A stretch of DNA of 33,354 nt from Oscillospiraceae bacterium (GTDB taxonomy: Bacteria; Bacillota; Clostridia; Oscillospirales; CAG-272), in NCBI GenBank assembly GCA_015064065.1, contig SVSY01000007.1, positions 1 through 33,354 on the forward strand, read 5' to 3'. Below, in pieces: positions 14,900-23,081 of this stretch (its first letter is position 1; each line of letters opens with the position of its first letter). Under the pieces are notes generated by a model. That model had not been told where the DNA came from. It saw nothing but the letters and a program-made list of their open reading frames with translations, and searched no databases. A program made the position numbers and the translations under genes.

Positions 14900-16027
14900 T
14901 TAGTGAATGATGCAACGCTCGGTGTCCTTATCAAAGATGTGAAGTCTGGACATATCAGCAACGACCTTGATCTTGTCACCTGCTCTCGACTGAGAACGGG
15001 AGGATACACGTGCGATGAGAGACGTGGGATCTTCCTCGGGATCACCAACAGTGAGGTACAGATAGATCTCAGCACCCATAAGCTCGGTAACGTCAACGTT
15101 AACGTCGAAGGAGTGCTCGGGATTTGCAAGAACTGCAGACTCAACGTCAGAGATAGCCTCGGGACGAAGACCAACGACAACTTCCTGACCGATGTAAGGA
15201 GCAAGCTCTTCAGCGTTTGCCTTTTCCTCGGGAAGAGCCAAGGAAACGTTCTGGAACTCAAAGTTAACACCGGTAGCGGTCTTAACGAGCTTACCGTTGA
15301 TAAAGTTCATCTGAGGAGTTCCGATAAATCCTGCTACGAATATGTTGCAAGGATAGTCGTAAAGTCTCTGAGGAGTATCTACCTGCTGAATGAGACCGTC
15401 CTTCATAACGACGATTCTGGTTGCCATAGTCATAGCCTCGACCTGATCGTGTGTTACGTATACGAAAGTTGTACCAACTCTCTTGTGGAGCTTGGTAAGC
15501 TCGGTTCTCATGGCTGCACGAAGCTTTGCGTCAAGGTTGGAAAGCGGCTCGTCAAGCAAGAATACCTTAGGCTCACGAACGATAGCTCTACCGAGCGCAA
15601 CACGCTGCTTCTGACCACCGGACAAAGCCTTCGGCTTTCTGTCGAGAAGGTGGGTTATATCGAGAATTCTTGCTGCTTCTTCTACCAAGCGCTTGATCTT
15701 CTCCTTGGGTACTTTGTTGAGCTTAAGTCCGAAGGACATATTCTCAAATACCGACATATGAGGATAAAGAGCGTAGTTCTGGAAAACCATCGCGATCTCT
15801 CTGTCCTTAGGTGCAACGTCGTTTACGAGTCTGTCGCCGATGAAAAGCTCACCGTCGGTGATCTCTTCAAGTCCTGCGATCATACGGAGAGTGGTAGTTT
15901 TACCGCATCCGGAAGGTCCTACAAGAACCAAAAATTCCTTATCCTTAACTTCAAGGTTGAAGTCGGATACAGCGGTTACTCCACCGGGATATTTCTTATA
16001 AATGTGTCTAAGAGATAAACTTGCCAT
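14900..16027 (-). CDS. Sugar ABC transporter ATPase (MalK/UgpC/MsmX type)
   Basis: This is a 375-residue protein. Walker A GPSGCGKTT is at 37-45, the signature LSGGQKQRVALGRA at about 135-148, then Walker B VFLLDEPLSNLDAKLR and the switch His in VTHDQVEAM. The C-terminal TOBE-like regulatory domain (GLRPEAI) marks the MalK/UgpC/MsmX group. It powers sugar importers of the CUT1 type. No permease or binding-protein gene is adjacent, so it is likely a shared ATPase serving several importers, as MsmX/MsmK do in other Firmicutes. AGGAGG lies before ATG 16027. It is a single gene with a strong terminator. The promoter is an extended -10 (TGG-TATAAT, -10 at 16090-16095) with a poor -35. Confidence 0.95.
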   Translation of the reverse strand: MASLSLRHIYKKYPGGVTAVSDFNLEVKDKEFLVLVGPSGCGKTTTLRMIAGLEEITDGELFIGDRLVNDVAPKDREIAMVFQNYALYPHMSVFENMSFGLKLNKVPKEKIKRLVEEAARILDITHLLDRKPKALSGGQKQRVALGRAIVREPKVFLLDEPLSNLDAKLRAAMRTELTKLHKRVGTTFVYVTHDQVEAMTMATRIVVMKDGLIQQVDTPQRLYDYPCNIFVAGFIGTPQMNFINGKLVKTATGVNFEFQNVSLALPEEKANAEELAPYIGQEVVVGLRPEAISDVESAVLANPEHSFDVNVDVTELMGAEIYLYLTVGDPEEDPTSLIARVSSRSQSRAGDKIKVVADMSRLHIFDKDTERCIIH

Positions 16028-16150
16028 TATTTTGAGCCTCCTGAATTTATTGCATGTTGAGTCATAAGTTAGTCCAATATACCTATATTATTATACCAAA
16101 AATTACGCAAAAATGGAAGATGGTAAATTCCCGAATTTTCGTCTTTTGTT

Positions 16151-16167
16151 TTGTGCAAGTTGCACAA
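16151..16167. promoter_or_regulatory. Perfect palindrome upstream of the sugar ABC ATPase gene
   Basis: TTGTGCAA-G-TTGCACAA is a perfect 17-bp inverted repeat, about 75 bp upstream of the predicted ATPase start site. It could be an activator or repressor site. Next to it, 16176-16203 holds tandem GCGTTTTTT units of 9 bp. Confidence 0.45.
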
Positions 16168-16214
16168 TTTTTATCATTTTTTTGCGTTTTTTGCGTTTTT
16201 TGCCGCGAAATATT

Positions 16215-16230
16215 TTTTAATATATTAAAA
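16215..16230. repeat. AT-only palindrome after tex stop
   Basis: TTTTAATATATTAAAA is a perfect 16-bp palindrome directly after the tex stop codon. It could form a weak 3' hairpin, but chance in AT-rich DNA is also likely. Confidence 0.3.
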
Positions 16231-18390
16231 TCACTTTACGTCCTTCATCGAAAGAGATATTCTCTTCTTCTTTACGTCGACGGCGAGAACTCTTACTTTT
16301 ACCTGATCCCCCACAGAGACAACCTCTGAAGGATGCTTTACAAATCTGTTGAAAAGCGCAGATATATGAACAAGTCCGTCCTGATGTACACCGATATCAA
16401 CGAACGCACCGAAATCGATAACGTTTCTTACCGTTCCGTTGAGTACCATATCGGGTTTGAGGTCCTCTATACTCAAAACGTCATCGCGAAGCGCGGGTGG
16501 AGTAAAGCTATCTCTGATATCTCGTCCCGGCTTTTGAAGCTCAGCAACTATATCGTGAAGCGTAGGTGCGCCTATACCGCATTCCTCGCACAGCTTTACC
16601 GAGCCGTAAGCCTTGACCTTATCGGCAAGATCCGCAAGCTTTCCGTTAGCTACGTCCTGTTCGGTGTAGCTAAAGGTATCGAGTATCTTATGTGCTGCAT
16701 CGTATGATTCGGGGTGAACTCCCGTATTGTCAAGGATCTCTTTTGAGTGAGGAACTCTCAAGAATCCCGCACACTGCTCGAATGCCTTAGCGCCTATACG
16801 CGGAACTTTGAGTATCGCGGCTCTGTTCTTGAACTCACCGTTCTCTTCTCTGTATTTTACTATATTCTTTGCCGCCGTCATATTTATTCCCGAGATGTAG
16901 GAAAGCAAGGAATACGATGCGGTGTTAAGGTCAACGCCGACGGAGTTTACGCAGTCCTCGACAACGCCCTGAAGCGCACCGTCAAGTCTTGCGGGCTTCA
17001 TATCGTGCTGATACTGACCGACACCTATCGACTTAGGATCGATCTTAACGAGCTCTGCAAGCGGATCCTGCAATCTTCTTGCGATGGATACTGCGGATCT
17101 CTGCATAACGTCGAAATCGGGAAATTCCTCTGCCGCGAGCTTAGATGCCGAATATACCGACGCTCCCGCCTCGCTTATTATGATGTACTTACAGTCATAA
17201 TTTACGTCCTTGAGCGTCTCAGCTATAAAGATCTCGCTCTCGCGCGATGCCGTTCCGTTTCCGATAGCGATAACGTCGACCTTATATTTTTCTACCATCT
17301 TCTTGATGATCTTAGCCGCTTCCTCGGTCTTGAACTTAGACTTTGTGGTGGGATATACGACTGCGGTATCAAGCACCTTACCCGTCTTATCGACGACAGC
17401 CGTCTTACAACCGTTGATATATCCGGGGTCAAATCCGAGCACCGTTTTACCTTTGAGAGGAGACTGCATAAGCAGATGCTTGAGATTTTCCGCAAAGAGC
17501 TTTATCGCGCCCTCGCTCGCCTCGTCAAAGAGGTCGTTTCTTATCTCGCGTTCAATAGAAGGAGCGATAAGTCTGTCGTAGCTGTCGATAACTGCCGCTT
17601 CTATATACTTTTCAGCGGGGCTCTTGAGATTAGTCATCATTTCACTGCAAAGATAGTTGAGGACTATTCCCTTTTCCACCGAAACGCTTACCTTCAAAAA
17701 TTCTTCGTTCTCTCCTCTGTTGATAGCAAGAACTCTGTGCGCGGGTATCTTCTTGATGGCCTCGGAATACTCGTAATACTGTGAATATACCGAGTCCTCT
17801 TCCTTCGCCGCCTTGGTAACTATAAGACCCGTATCAAAGGTTATCTTACGTACCATCTTTCTGAAATCCGCATTGTCGGAAACGCTTTCTGCAATAATAT
17901 CGCACGCACCGGCAAGTGCGTCTTCAGCACTTTCAACCTTGAGCTCTTCGTTAACGTAGGTCTCCGCTACCTCTTCGAGTGTAGGCTCATAGCTATCCTG
18001 TTCTGCCAAAATAAGCTCTGCAAGCGGCTCAAGACCCTTTTCCTTAGCAACAGACGCACGTGTCTTTCTGTGCGGTCTGAAGGGTCTGTAAATGTCGTCT
18101 ACCTCGGTGATCGTCTGTGCATTGTCTATTGCCTCAGATATCTCGTCGGTCATCTTACCCATTTCGGTAATAAGATTTTTTACCTCCTCTTTACGCTTTT
18201 CGATATTACGCAGATAGGTCAATCTATCGTCAAGGTCACGCAAGAGCGAGTCGTCAAGGCTTCCCGTTTCTTCCTTTCTGTAACGTGCTATAAAAGGAAT
18301 AGTATTGCCGTCATCAATAAGAGCGACGGTCTTTTCCACCTGCTCTTCTTTTATTTTGAATTCTTCGGCAAGCTTTTTGATGATATCCAT
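16231..18390 (-). CDS. tex: Tex-family S1-domain RNA-binding protein
   Basis: This is a 719-residue protein of the usual Tex length. The N-terminal part begins with a helix-turn-helix-like region and GNTIPFIARYRKEETGSLDD. A YqgF/RNase H-like domain follows (LGFDPGYINGCKTAVVD). Then come helix-hairpin-helix repeats (LNTASYSLLSYISGINMTAAKNIVKYREENG). A C-terminal S1 domain spans about residues 645-715 (LNGTVRNVIDFGAFVDIGVHQDGLVHIS). Tex binds nucleic acid, is linked to transcription and RNA decay, and is nearly universal in Firmicutes. The YqgF-like fold usually lacks nuclease activity here. CGGAG lies before the ATG. It follows the pseudouridine synthase by 42 nt and is probably in the same transcript. 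Confidence 0.96.
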   Translation of the reverse strand: MDIIKKLAEEFKIKEEQVEKTVALIDDGNTIPFIARYRKEETGSLDDSLLRDLDDRLTYLRNIEKRKEEVKNLITEMGKMTDEISEAIDNAQTITEVDDIYRPFRPHRKTRASVAKEKGLEPLAELILAEQDSYEPTLEEVAETYVNEELKVESAEDALAGACDIIAESVSDNADFRKMVRKITFDTGLIVTKAAKEEDSVYSQYYEYSEAIKKIPAHRVLAINRGENEEFLKVSVSVEKGIVLNYLCSEMMTNLKSPAEKYIEAAVIDSYDRLIAPSIEREIRNDLFDEASEGAIKLFAENLKHLLMQSPLKGKTVLGFDPGYINGCKTAVVDKTGKVLDTAVVYPTTKSKFKTEEAAKIIKKMVEKYKVDVIAIGNGTASRESEIFIAETLKDVNYDCKYIIISEAGASVYSASKLAAEEFPDFDVMQRSAVSIARRLQDPLAELVKIDPKSIGVGQYQHDMKPARLDGALQGVVEDCVNSVGVDLNTASYSLLSYISGINMTAAKNIVKYREENGEFKNRAAILKVPRIGAKAFEQCAGFLRVPHSKEILDNTGVHPESYDAAHKILDTFSYTEQDVANGKLADLADKVKAYGSVKLCEECGIGAPTLHDIVAELQKPGRDIRDSFTPPALRDDVLSIEDLKPDMVLNGTVRNVIDFGAFVDIGVHQDGLVHISALFNRFVKHPSEVVSVGDQVKVRVLAVDVKKKRISLSMKDVK

Positions 18391-18432
18391 AGTCTTTTCT
18401 CCGTTGTGTTAGGTTGTATATAGGTTATAAAA

Positions 18433-19146
18433 TTATTCTTTTCCGTGTCGTTCAAGTGCCGCTATCTCGTCCTCGCTCAAGTAACGCCATTCGCCGCGAG
18501 CAAGCGAAGCATCGAGAGTGAGCGGCCCAAAGGTTATTCTTTCAAGATAGGTTATCTTGTTGTCTATAGCCTCAAGCATTCGCTTTATTTGGTGGTATTT
18601 GCCCTCAACGAGCGTTATTATTCCGCTCATTCTATCCTCGTCAAGCTCTATTTTCGCAGGAAGCGTGACGTATCCGTCCTCGAGCACGAGTCTTTCTTCA
18701 AAGCGCGCAGCGTCTTCGTCGGATATGGGAAAGCGAGAGCAAAAACGGTATTTCTTAGCTACGTGGCTTTTCGGTGCAAGCAATCGGTGCGCGAGGTCGC
18801 CGTTATCGGTCAGAAGGATAAGTCCGAGCGTATTTTTATCAAGTCTGCCGCACGGAAACATTCTGTCGTTTCTGACACCGTCGGGCAACAGATCGAGCAC
18901 CGTAACGTCTCTTCCGTCCTCGGTCGCGCTGACCACTCCCTCGGGCTTATTGAGCATTATATAAGAATATTGACGGTAAACTATCTTTTTCCCGCAGTAG
19001 CTTACGTCGTCGTTATTTTCATCGACCTGCATATCCGCATTCTTTGCTACGATTCCGTTTACGGTAACGTTTTTTGTACGGATAGCACGTTTTGCATCCG
19101 AACGCGAGCAGGTTCCCGTAATGCTTAAAAGCTTATCAAGTCTCAC
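18433..19146 (-). CDS. RsuA-family pseudouridine synthase
   Basis: This is a 237-residue protein. An S4 RNA-binding domain (VRLDKLLSITGTCSRSDAKRAI) is at 1-55. The catalytic motif GRLDKNTLGLILLTDNGDLAHRLLAP carries the nucleophilic Asp and defines the RsuA/RluB/E/F group. The likely target is U516 of 16S rRNA, but a 23S site cannot be excluded. I chose the GTG at 19146 because it gives the family's usual VRLDKLL start. GAGG lies 6 nt upstream, inside the preceding micropeptide gene, whose stop is just 2 nt away. A longer ATG frame would overlap that gene in another frame. Translation is probably coupled to the micropeptide. Confidence 0.93.
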   Translation of the reverse strand: MRLDKLLSITGTCSRSDAKRAIRTKNVTVNGIVAKNADMQVDENNDDVSYCGKKIVYRQYSYIMLNKPEGVVSATEDGRDVTVLDLLPDGVRNDRMFPCGRLDKNTLGLILLTDNGDLAHRLLAPKSHVAKKYRFCSRFPISDEDAARFEERLVLEDGYVTLPAKIELDEDRMSGIITLVEGKYHQIKRMLEAIDNKITYLERITFGPLTLDASLARGEWRYLSEDEIAALERHGKE

Positions 19147-19148
19147 GT

Positions 19149-19262
19149 CTACCTCAAAAAATACATAAAAATGATCAGCACGCACGCCGCAGTCAAAGCA
19201 CATATCAGCGCACCTATGCCAAAGCCCTTTAAAAAGCTTTTAATTTTAGTTTCCCGAACCAT
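19149..19262 (-). CDS. 37-residue single-pass membrane micropeptide
   Basis: This short frame begins MVRETKIKSFLKGFGIG and continues into a hydrophobic segment (about residues 14-35, ALICALTAACVLIIFMYF), then stops at TAG 19149-19151. Its Shine-Dalgarno GAGGAGGTGAT is the best in the window and lies 4 nt before the ATG. The basic N-terminus and one membrane span predict a small inner-membrane protein with a cytoplasmic basic head. The stop is 2 nt before the GTG of the pseudouridine synthase. I do not recognise a family. It could instead serve as a leader whose translation opens the downstream start. A 35-nt inverted repeat covers its ribosome binding site and start. Confidence 0.7.
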   Translation of the reverse strand: MVRETKIKSFLKGFGIGALICALTAACVLIIFMYFLR

Positions 19263-19291
19263 TATATCACCTCCTCGGTGTTATAATGGTT
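19257..19291 (-). promoter_or_regulatory. Hairpin masking Shine-Dalgarno and start codon of the micropeptide
   Basis: On the minus strand AACCATTATA-A-CACC pairs with GGTG-A-TATAATGGTT: 10 bp, one A-A mismatch, then 4 bp, with the 5-nt loop GAGGA. The Shine-Dalgarno lies in loop and 3' arm and the ATG is in the 3' arm, so the folded RNA should block initiation. A double-stranded operator is the alternative. Confidence 0.6.
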
Positions 19292-19305
19292 GAAAGTTTT
19301 TACAG

Positions 19306-20229
19306 TTATTCGTTTTGTTTGTTTTTTTCTCTTTTGCGCTTAAGAAAATCGAAGTTTACCTGTGAACAAATTATTCCGCCAAACATAAGGGCACAGCCCA
19401 GATATCCTACAAGTGATATGTGATCAATGCCAAACAAAGCACCGCCGATCGCGCCGAATGCCGATTCGGTGGAAAGAATTATAGCAGCGTACGTGGGATC
19501 TGCGTCCTTCTGTCCTACGACCTGAAGCGTATAGGCGCATCCGCTTGAAAGTATTCCGCAATACAGAAGCGACCATTTTGCATCTATCAGAGAACTGACC
19601 GAGAGCGAATCAGCTTCGAAGGCAAACATGGCTATTACGCCAAGCACGGCGCAAACGGCAAACTGTCCCCACGACAAGTGCAAGGGCCTTATGTTCTTTT
19701 TTACGTAATGATCTATAAGCATTACGTGTGCCGTCCACATAAAAGAGCCTATCAAGAGCAAAAGCTCACCGAGACCGAATGAAAATCCGTCCTCCGGGTG
19801 ATAACAAAGCATAAACAATCCTATCACCGCAAAAACAGCACCGACCCACACCTGACTTCCTATTTTTCTTCGGAAGAAGAAAAAGTAGGTCATTGGCACG
19901 AATATCGTGTAAAGTCCAGATATAAGACCCGATACTCCCGCACTTGCGGTTATCTGTATACCAAACTGCTGTACGCTGACAGCCGCAAAAAGCAAAAGTC
20001 CTATTATAAGCGATGCTTTGACCGTGTTCTTGATCTGCTCACGGCTAAGCTTTTTTCTTTCGAATATAAGCACTACGGGCAAAAGCGCCACTATGCTTAT
20101 TACAAATCTTACGCCGATCATCGTAAACGGACCGATATACTTCATTCCGTCTACCTGAGCAACGAAAGCAAAGCCCCATATTATCGCGGCAAGCAAGAGT
20201 GCCGCGTTTGAGGTGACCTTTTTGTTCAT
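19306..20229 (-). CDS. EamA/DMT-family membrane transporter
   Basis: This is a 307-residue protein with about ten membrane segments in two repeated EamA halves. The N-terminal LLAAIIWGFAFV matches the first-helix motif of the family, and the second half has LLLIGSFMWTAHVML and SALGAI-like elements (STESAFGAIGGALFG). Family members export amino acids, nucleosides or metabolites; the substrate is not predictable here. The ATG overlaps the stop of the upstream gene by 4 bp (ATGA), so translation is coupled. The tail is highly charged (KRKREKNKQNE). Confidence 0.92.
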   Translation of the reverse strand: MNKKVTSNAALLLAAIIWGFAFVAQVDGMKYIGPFTMIGVRFVISIVALLPVVLIFERKKLSREQIKNTVKASLIIGLLLFAAVSVQQFGIQITASAGVSGLISGLYTIFVPMTYFFFFRRKIGSQVWVGAVFAVIGLFMLCYHPEDGFSFGLGELLLLIGSFMWTAHVMLIDHYVKKNIRPLHLSWGQFAVCAVLGVIAMFAFEADSLSVSSLIDAKWSLLYCGILSSGCAYTLQVVGQKDADPTYAAIILSTESAFGAIGGALFGIDHISLVGYLGCALMFGGIICSQVNFDFLKRKREKNKQNE

Positions 20230-20945
20230 TCGGTTACCTCATCCGTTGCAGGAACAGCAAGTTTTTTAAATGCCTCCACCTGCTTTTCGTACTTCTTCTG
20301 ACCGAATATCTGCTCGTGCAGGAATATCACGGTGTCAGCAGGAAGCACCTGAAGCTCGGGCGAATTTTTATAAAGCTCGGTATCCCCAAGCCTTATACCG
20401 TATTCATCGATAGCACATTCAGGCACGTATCCGAAGATCTCTTTGAGCGGCTTCAGCCTTTGTGAGTTTGTATCCGAAGCAACAAGCTCGTCGTAAAGCC
20501 ATCTTTCAAGCATATATATCGATCCGTTTCCTGTCTTGTACTGTGAATTTAAGGTCGAATACTCTTTAGAATTGAAATCCGCATCGACGTACATCTCTTT
20601 GCTATGCATATCGACTATCTGTTCCTTCGAATAGATTATGTAAGATATCAATCCCGCAGAGCCGTCAATCCCTTTATTCCCAAAGCCTTCGGGAAGATTT
20701 TCACTGAGAACTCTCTCTATATCAAGTCTCTCATCTGCTTCTATTGCAGTAGGTCCTGCGTATGTAATGAGTATATCTTTTTCATCGTTAGTCCAGGATT
20801 GAATAAGGCACACCGAAAAGACCACCGCAAAAAACGCCACTGCAATAGTAGGCCATTTATAGTGATACCAATAGTTATCAAGCCATTTTAAAAATTTATT
20901 TTGTTTTACCGAAATTTTATTTTCCGAAAGCTTTTCTTCGTTCAT
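20226..20945 (-). CDS. Membrane-anchored protein of unknown function
   Basis: This is a 239-residue protein. A basic, aromatic N-terminal stretch (KFLKWLDNYWYHYKW) precedes one membrane segment (about 31-50). A soluble domain of about 190 residues then lies outside the cytoplasm, judging by the positive-inside rule. No recognised motif. Paralogues with a short N-terminal anchor upstream of transporters are common in Clostridia, but I cannot name the family. It overlaps the EamA gene by 4 bp. The ribosome binding site ACGGAGG is 7 nt before the ATG and is part of a leader hairpin. Confidence 0.85.
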   Translation of the reverse strand: MNEEKLSENKISVKQNKFLKWLDNYWYHYKWPTIAVAFFAVVFSVCLIQSWTNDEKDILITYAGPTAIEADERLDIERVLSENLPEGFGNKGIDGSAGLISYIIYSKEQIVDMHSKEMYVDADFNSKEYSTLNSQYKTGNGSIYMLERWLYDELVASDTNSQRLKPLKEIFGYVPECAIDEYGIRLGDTELYKNSPELQVLPADTVIFLHEQIFGQKKYEKQVEAFKKLAVPATDEVTE

Positions 20946-20952
20946 TATACAA

Positions 20953-21010
20953 CCTCCGTTTCGTAAAAATGCAACGGAGGGCTGTTACATTTATATGCAA
21001 CAGTCCCCTC
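20953..21010 (-). promoter_or_regulatory. Leader with two mutually exclusive hairpins between greA and the next gene
   Basis: Hairpin 1 on the minus strand pairs GAGGG..CTGTTGCAT (21010-20995) with ATGTAACAG-CCCTC (20990-20977): 14 bp with a 2-nt bulge and a 4-nt loop. Hairpin 2 pairs CCTCCGTT (20980-20973) with AACGGAGG (20960-20953), 12-nt loop, and so masks the ribosome binding site of the following gene. Both need the CCTC at 20977-20980, so they cannot coexist. Confidence 0.5.
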
Positions 21011-21020
21011 GCAGCAATAT

Positions 21021-21488
21021 TTAAGCTCTGAATACGTCAAGCACCTTTATCTCTATAACCTTACCCTTATTGGTCGTTGCGTACACGGTGTCGCCTTTCT
21101 TTTTACCGATAAGAGCAGCTCCTACTGCAGAACGGTCAGAGATCTTGTTCTCAAAGGGATCTGCCTCATTAGAACCCACTATCTTATATTCGCACTCAAT
21201 TCCGTCACGCGTAAGCTTTACTGTAGAACCAAGTCCAATGGTGTCACTGTCGCTCTCTTCTACGACTATTGCGTGCTGAATGAGCTGCTCAAGCTCTTTT
21301 ATTCTTGTAAAGCACTTCGTCTGCTCATTTTTAGCCTCATCGTACTCGGCATTCTCTGAAAGGTCTCCAAAAGAACGCGCCTCTGCGATAGCTACCTTTA
21401 TTTCTTCCATTCTTACTTTTGTAAGATACTCATATTCTTCCTGAAGCTTTCTAAAGCCTTCCTGTGTATACTTCTGTTCTGCTGCCAT
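21021..21488 (-). CDS. greA: Transcription elongation factor GreA
   Basis: This is a 155-residue protein of standard length. The N-terminal coiled coil has the acidic tip SFGDLSENAEYDEAK (Asp42, Glu45), which enters the RNA polymerase secondary channel and stimulates cleavage of backtracked RNA. The C-terminal FKBP-like domain (about 80-155) includes NKISDRSAVGAALIGKKKGD. AAAGGAG is 9 nt before the ATG. It follows the S41 protease by 38 nt. Confidence 0.98.
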   Translation of the reverse strand: MAAEQKYTQEGFRKLQEEYEYLTKVRMEEIKVAIAEARSFGDLSENAEYDEAKNEQTKCFTRIKELEQLIQHAIVVEESDSDTIGLGSTVKLTRDGIECEYKIVGSNEADPFENKISDRSAVGAALIGKKKGDTVYATTNKGKVIEIKVLDVFRA

Positions 21489-21526
21489 TTTAAGTTACTC
21501 CTTTGATGTTCTTTGTAATATAAAAA

Positions 21527-23026
21527 TCAATTAAAATGTTCAAGTGCCTTGATGAGCTGATCGTCAAGCTCATAGGGGAGAAGATATGCGTTGTAATTAA
21601 GTGCTTCTTCGCTGAGCGACACCGAAACGTCGGGAACTATTCCCACTCCGTCGTATCCTACAAGCTCTTTATCTCCGCCCGAGAAATACATATGTGTCGT
21701 CAATTTTACCGCTCCGTTAAGTCCGTAGTTGAGCGGGAAGGTATCCTGCATCTTGCCCTTTCCGAAGGTGTTTTCACCGACGATCTTGGCAAGTCCGTAG
21801 TCCTTGAAGTTTGCAACGAAAAGCTCTGCCGCACTCGCAGTTCCTCCGTTACAGAGTACGACCATATCGAGATCTCTGTATTTACCTATATTCTCTTTTT
21901 CAACGTTGCACATAGCCGCATCGACATTTTCGTATTTTACGGGAATGATCTTTCTTTGCGCTATGTTGCCTTTCGAATCCTTAGTCTGAATATACACGTC
22001 GTTTTCATTAAGGAAATAACTGAGCACCGCCTCAATGGACACGAGCAGACCGCCGGGATTGTATCTCAGATCTATCACGAATTTCGTGCAGCCCTTACTC
22101 TTAAGCTCTTCAAGCTTGCGCTCAAACTGCTTCGGCGTAGTATAATCAAATTCTGTTATCTTCAATATTCCCACGCTTTTATCGCTGTCAAGCACGTTAG
22201 AAATGACCGAAGTTGTAGTAACGATAGCTCTTGTAACAGAGTTATTTATCTCTTCATATCCACCGTCTTTTTCGCGGTATACGACAAACTCGGCGTTAGT
22301 ACCCTCTTCACCCAAAAGCAATTCAAGTGCACCGTCGTATCCAAGCTCTGTGACAGATCTTTTATTCTCGCCTATACCAACGTACGCGATCCTGTCATTT
22401 TTAAGAATTCCTGCCTTTTGCGCGGGAGAATCGTCCATAACATTGATGACGTGCAGACAGCTCATCTTCTGTCCTTCGTATTCAAACTCACTATTGACGA
22501 TATTGATGCCTATTCCGCACATTCTTCCTGCGCTGGTCTCATAATTTGCCAAAAGCTCGTCAACGGTATAGTAAGCCGCGTATATATCGCCCGTCGCAGC
22601 AACGTAAGCCTTGAGAGCCGCCGCAAGCATAGCCTCTTTATCTACGTCGCCGTAGAAATATTCGTCTATATACGCATTAAGAAGGTCGATATCGGTAAGT
22701 GTAGTATTTTCCTTCTCTACCGTTTCACCTTTGACGATCGAGTTCAGGTACTGTTTTCTGAACACCTCTGCACAAACGCTGTAGGTCAGCATGAGCGTAG
22801 CGAGAACGATCGCTATCGCAGATATGACAAAGGTCTTCAGAGAAACGCTTCTTTTTTTCTTTATTTTTTTAGGCTCAACGGCATTTTCCGCTGCCTTTTC
22901 GGCCTGTTCTTCGGAGCTTTCGACGACATCCTCGACCGCAGCGGCATCCTCTGCAACGCTCTTTTCTTCTGTAGAAGTTGGATCTTCAAACTCCTCTTCA
23001 GTATTAAATCTGCTTTCTTCCGACAT
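21527..23026 (-). CDS. S41 C-terminal processing protease (CtpA-like)
   Basis: This is a 499-residue protein. An acidic cytoplasmic tail (about 1-50) and a Lys-rich stretch precede one membrane segment (about 65-85). A PDZ domain follows (about 170-255, with MDDSPAQKAGILKNDRI). The S41 catalytic domain has Ser398 in NGGTASAAE and Lys423 in ENTFGKG, a Ser-Lys dyad. It cleaves C-termini of extracytoplasmic proteins. The start is ATG 23026 with GAGGAG 8 nt upstream; an upstream in-frame ATG lacks support. An own promoter lies at 23048-23075. The 50-residue acidic tail is longer than usual for this family. Confidence 0.94.
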   Translation of the reverse strand: MSEESRFNTEEEFEDPTSTEEKSVAEDAAAVEDVVESSEEQAEKAAENAVEPKKIKKKRSVSLKTFVISAIAIVLATLMLTYSVCAEVFRKQYLNSIVKGETVEKENTTLTDIDLLNAYIDEYFYGDVDKEAMLAAALKAYVAATGDIYAAYYTVDELLANYETSAGRMCGIGINIVNSEFEYEGQKMSCLHVINVMDDSPAQKAGILKNDRIAYVGIGENKRSVTELGYDGALELLLGEEGTNAEFVVYREKDGGYEEINNSVTRAIVTTTSVISNVLDSDKSVGILKITEFDYTTPKQFERKLEELKSKGCTKFVIDLRYNPGGLLVSIEAVLSYFLNENDVYIQTKDSKGNIAQRKIIPVKYENVDAAMCNVEKENIGKYRDLDMVVLCNGGTASAAELFVANFKDYGLAKIVGENTFGKGKMQDTFPLNYGLNGAVKLTTHMYFSGGDKELVGYDGVGIVPDVSVSLSEEALNYNAYLLPYELDDQLIKALEHFN

Positions 23027-23047
23027 TAAAATCTCCTCGTTTAAGAA

Positions 23048-23075
23048 ATTATATCTCAATAAAAGCCGTATTCAA
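23048..23075 (-). promoter_or_regulatory. Promoter of the ctpA-greA transcript
   Basis: On the minus strand TTGAAT (23070-23075), a 16-nt spacer and TATAAT (23048-23053) lie about 25 nt before the start codon. Confidence 0.65.
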
Positions 23076-23081
23076 TTCAAA

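Noticed and set aside
16176..16203. Tandem GCGTTTTTT units as a possible CRISPR or minisatellite
   Set aside because: Only about two and a half 9-bp units without spacers; a simple slippage repeat fits better.
21536..23029. 497-codon open frame on the plus strand opposite the S41 protease
   Set aside because: It is the antisense reading of a clear protease gene; composition is rich in Ser, Tyr, Arg and Cys as expected of a shadow frame, and there is no ribosome binding site.
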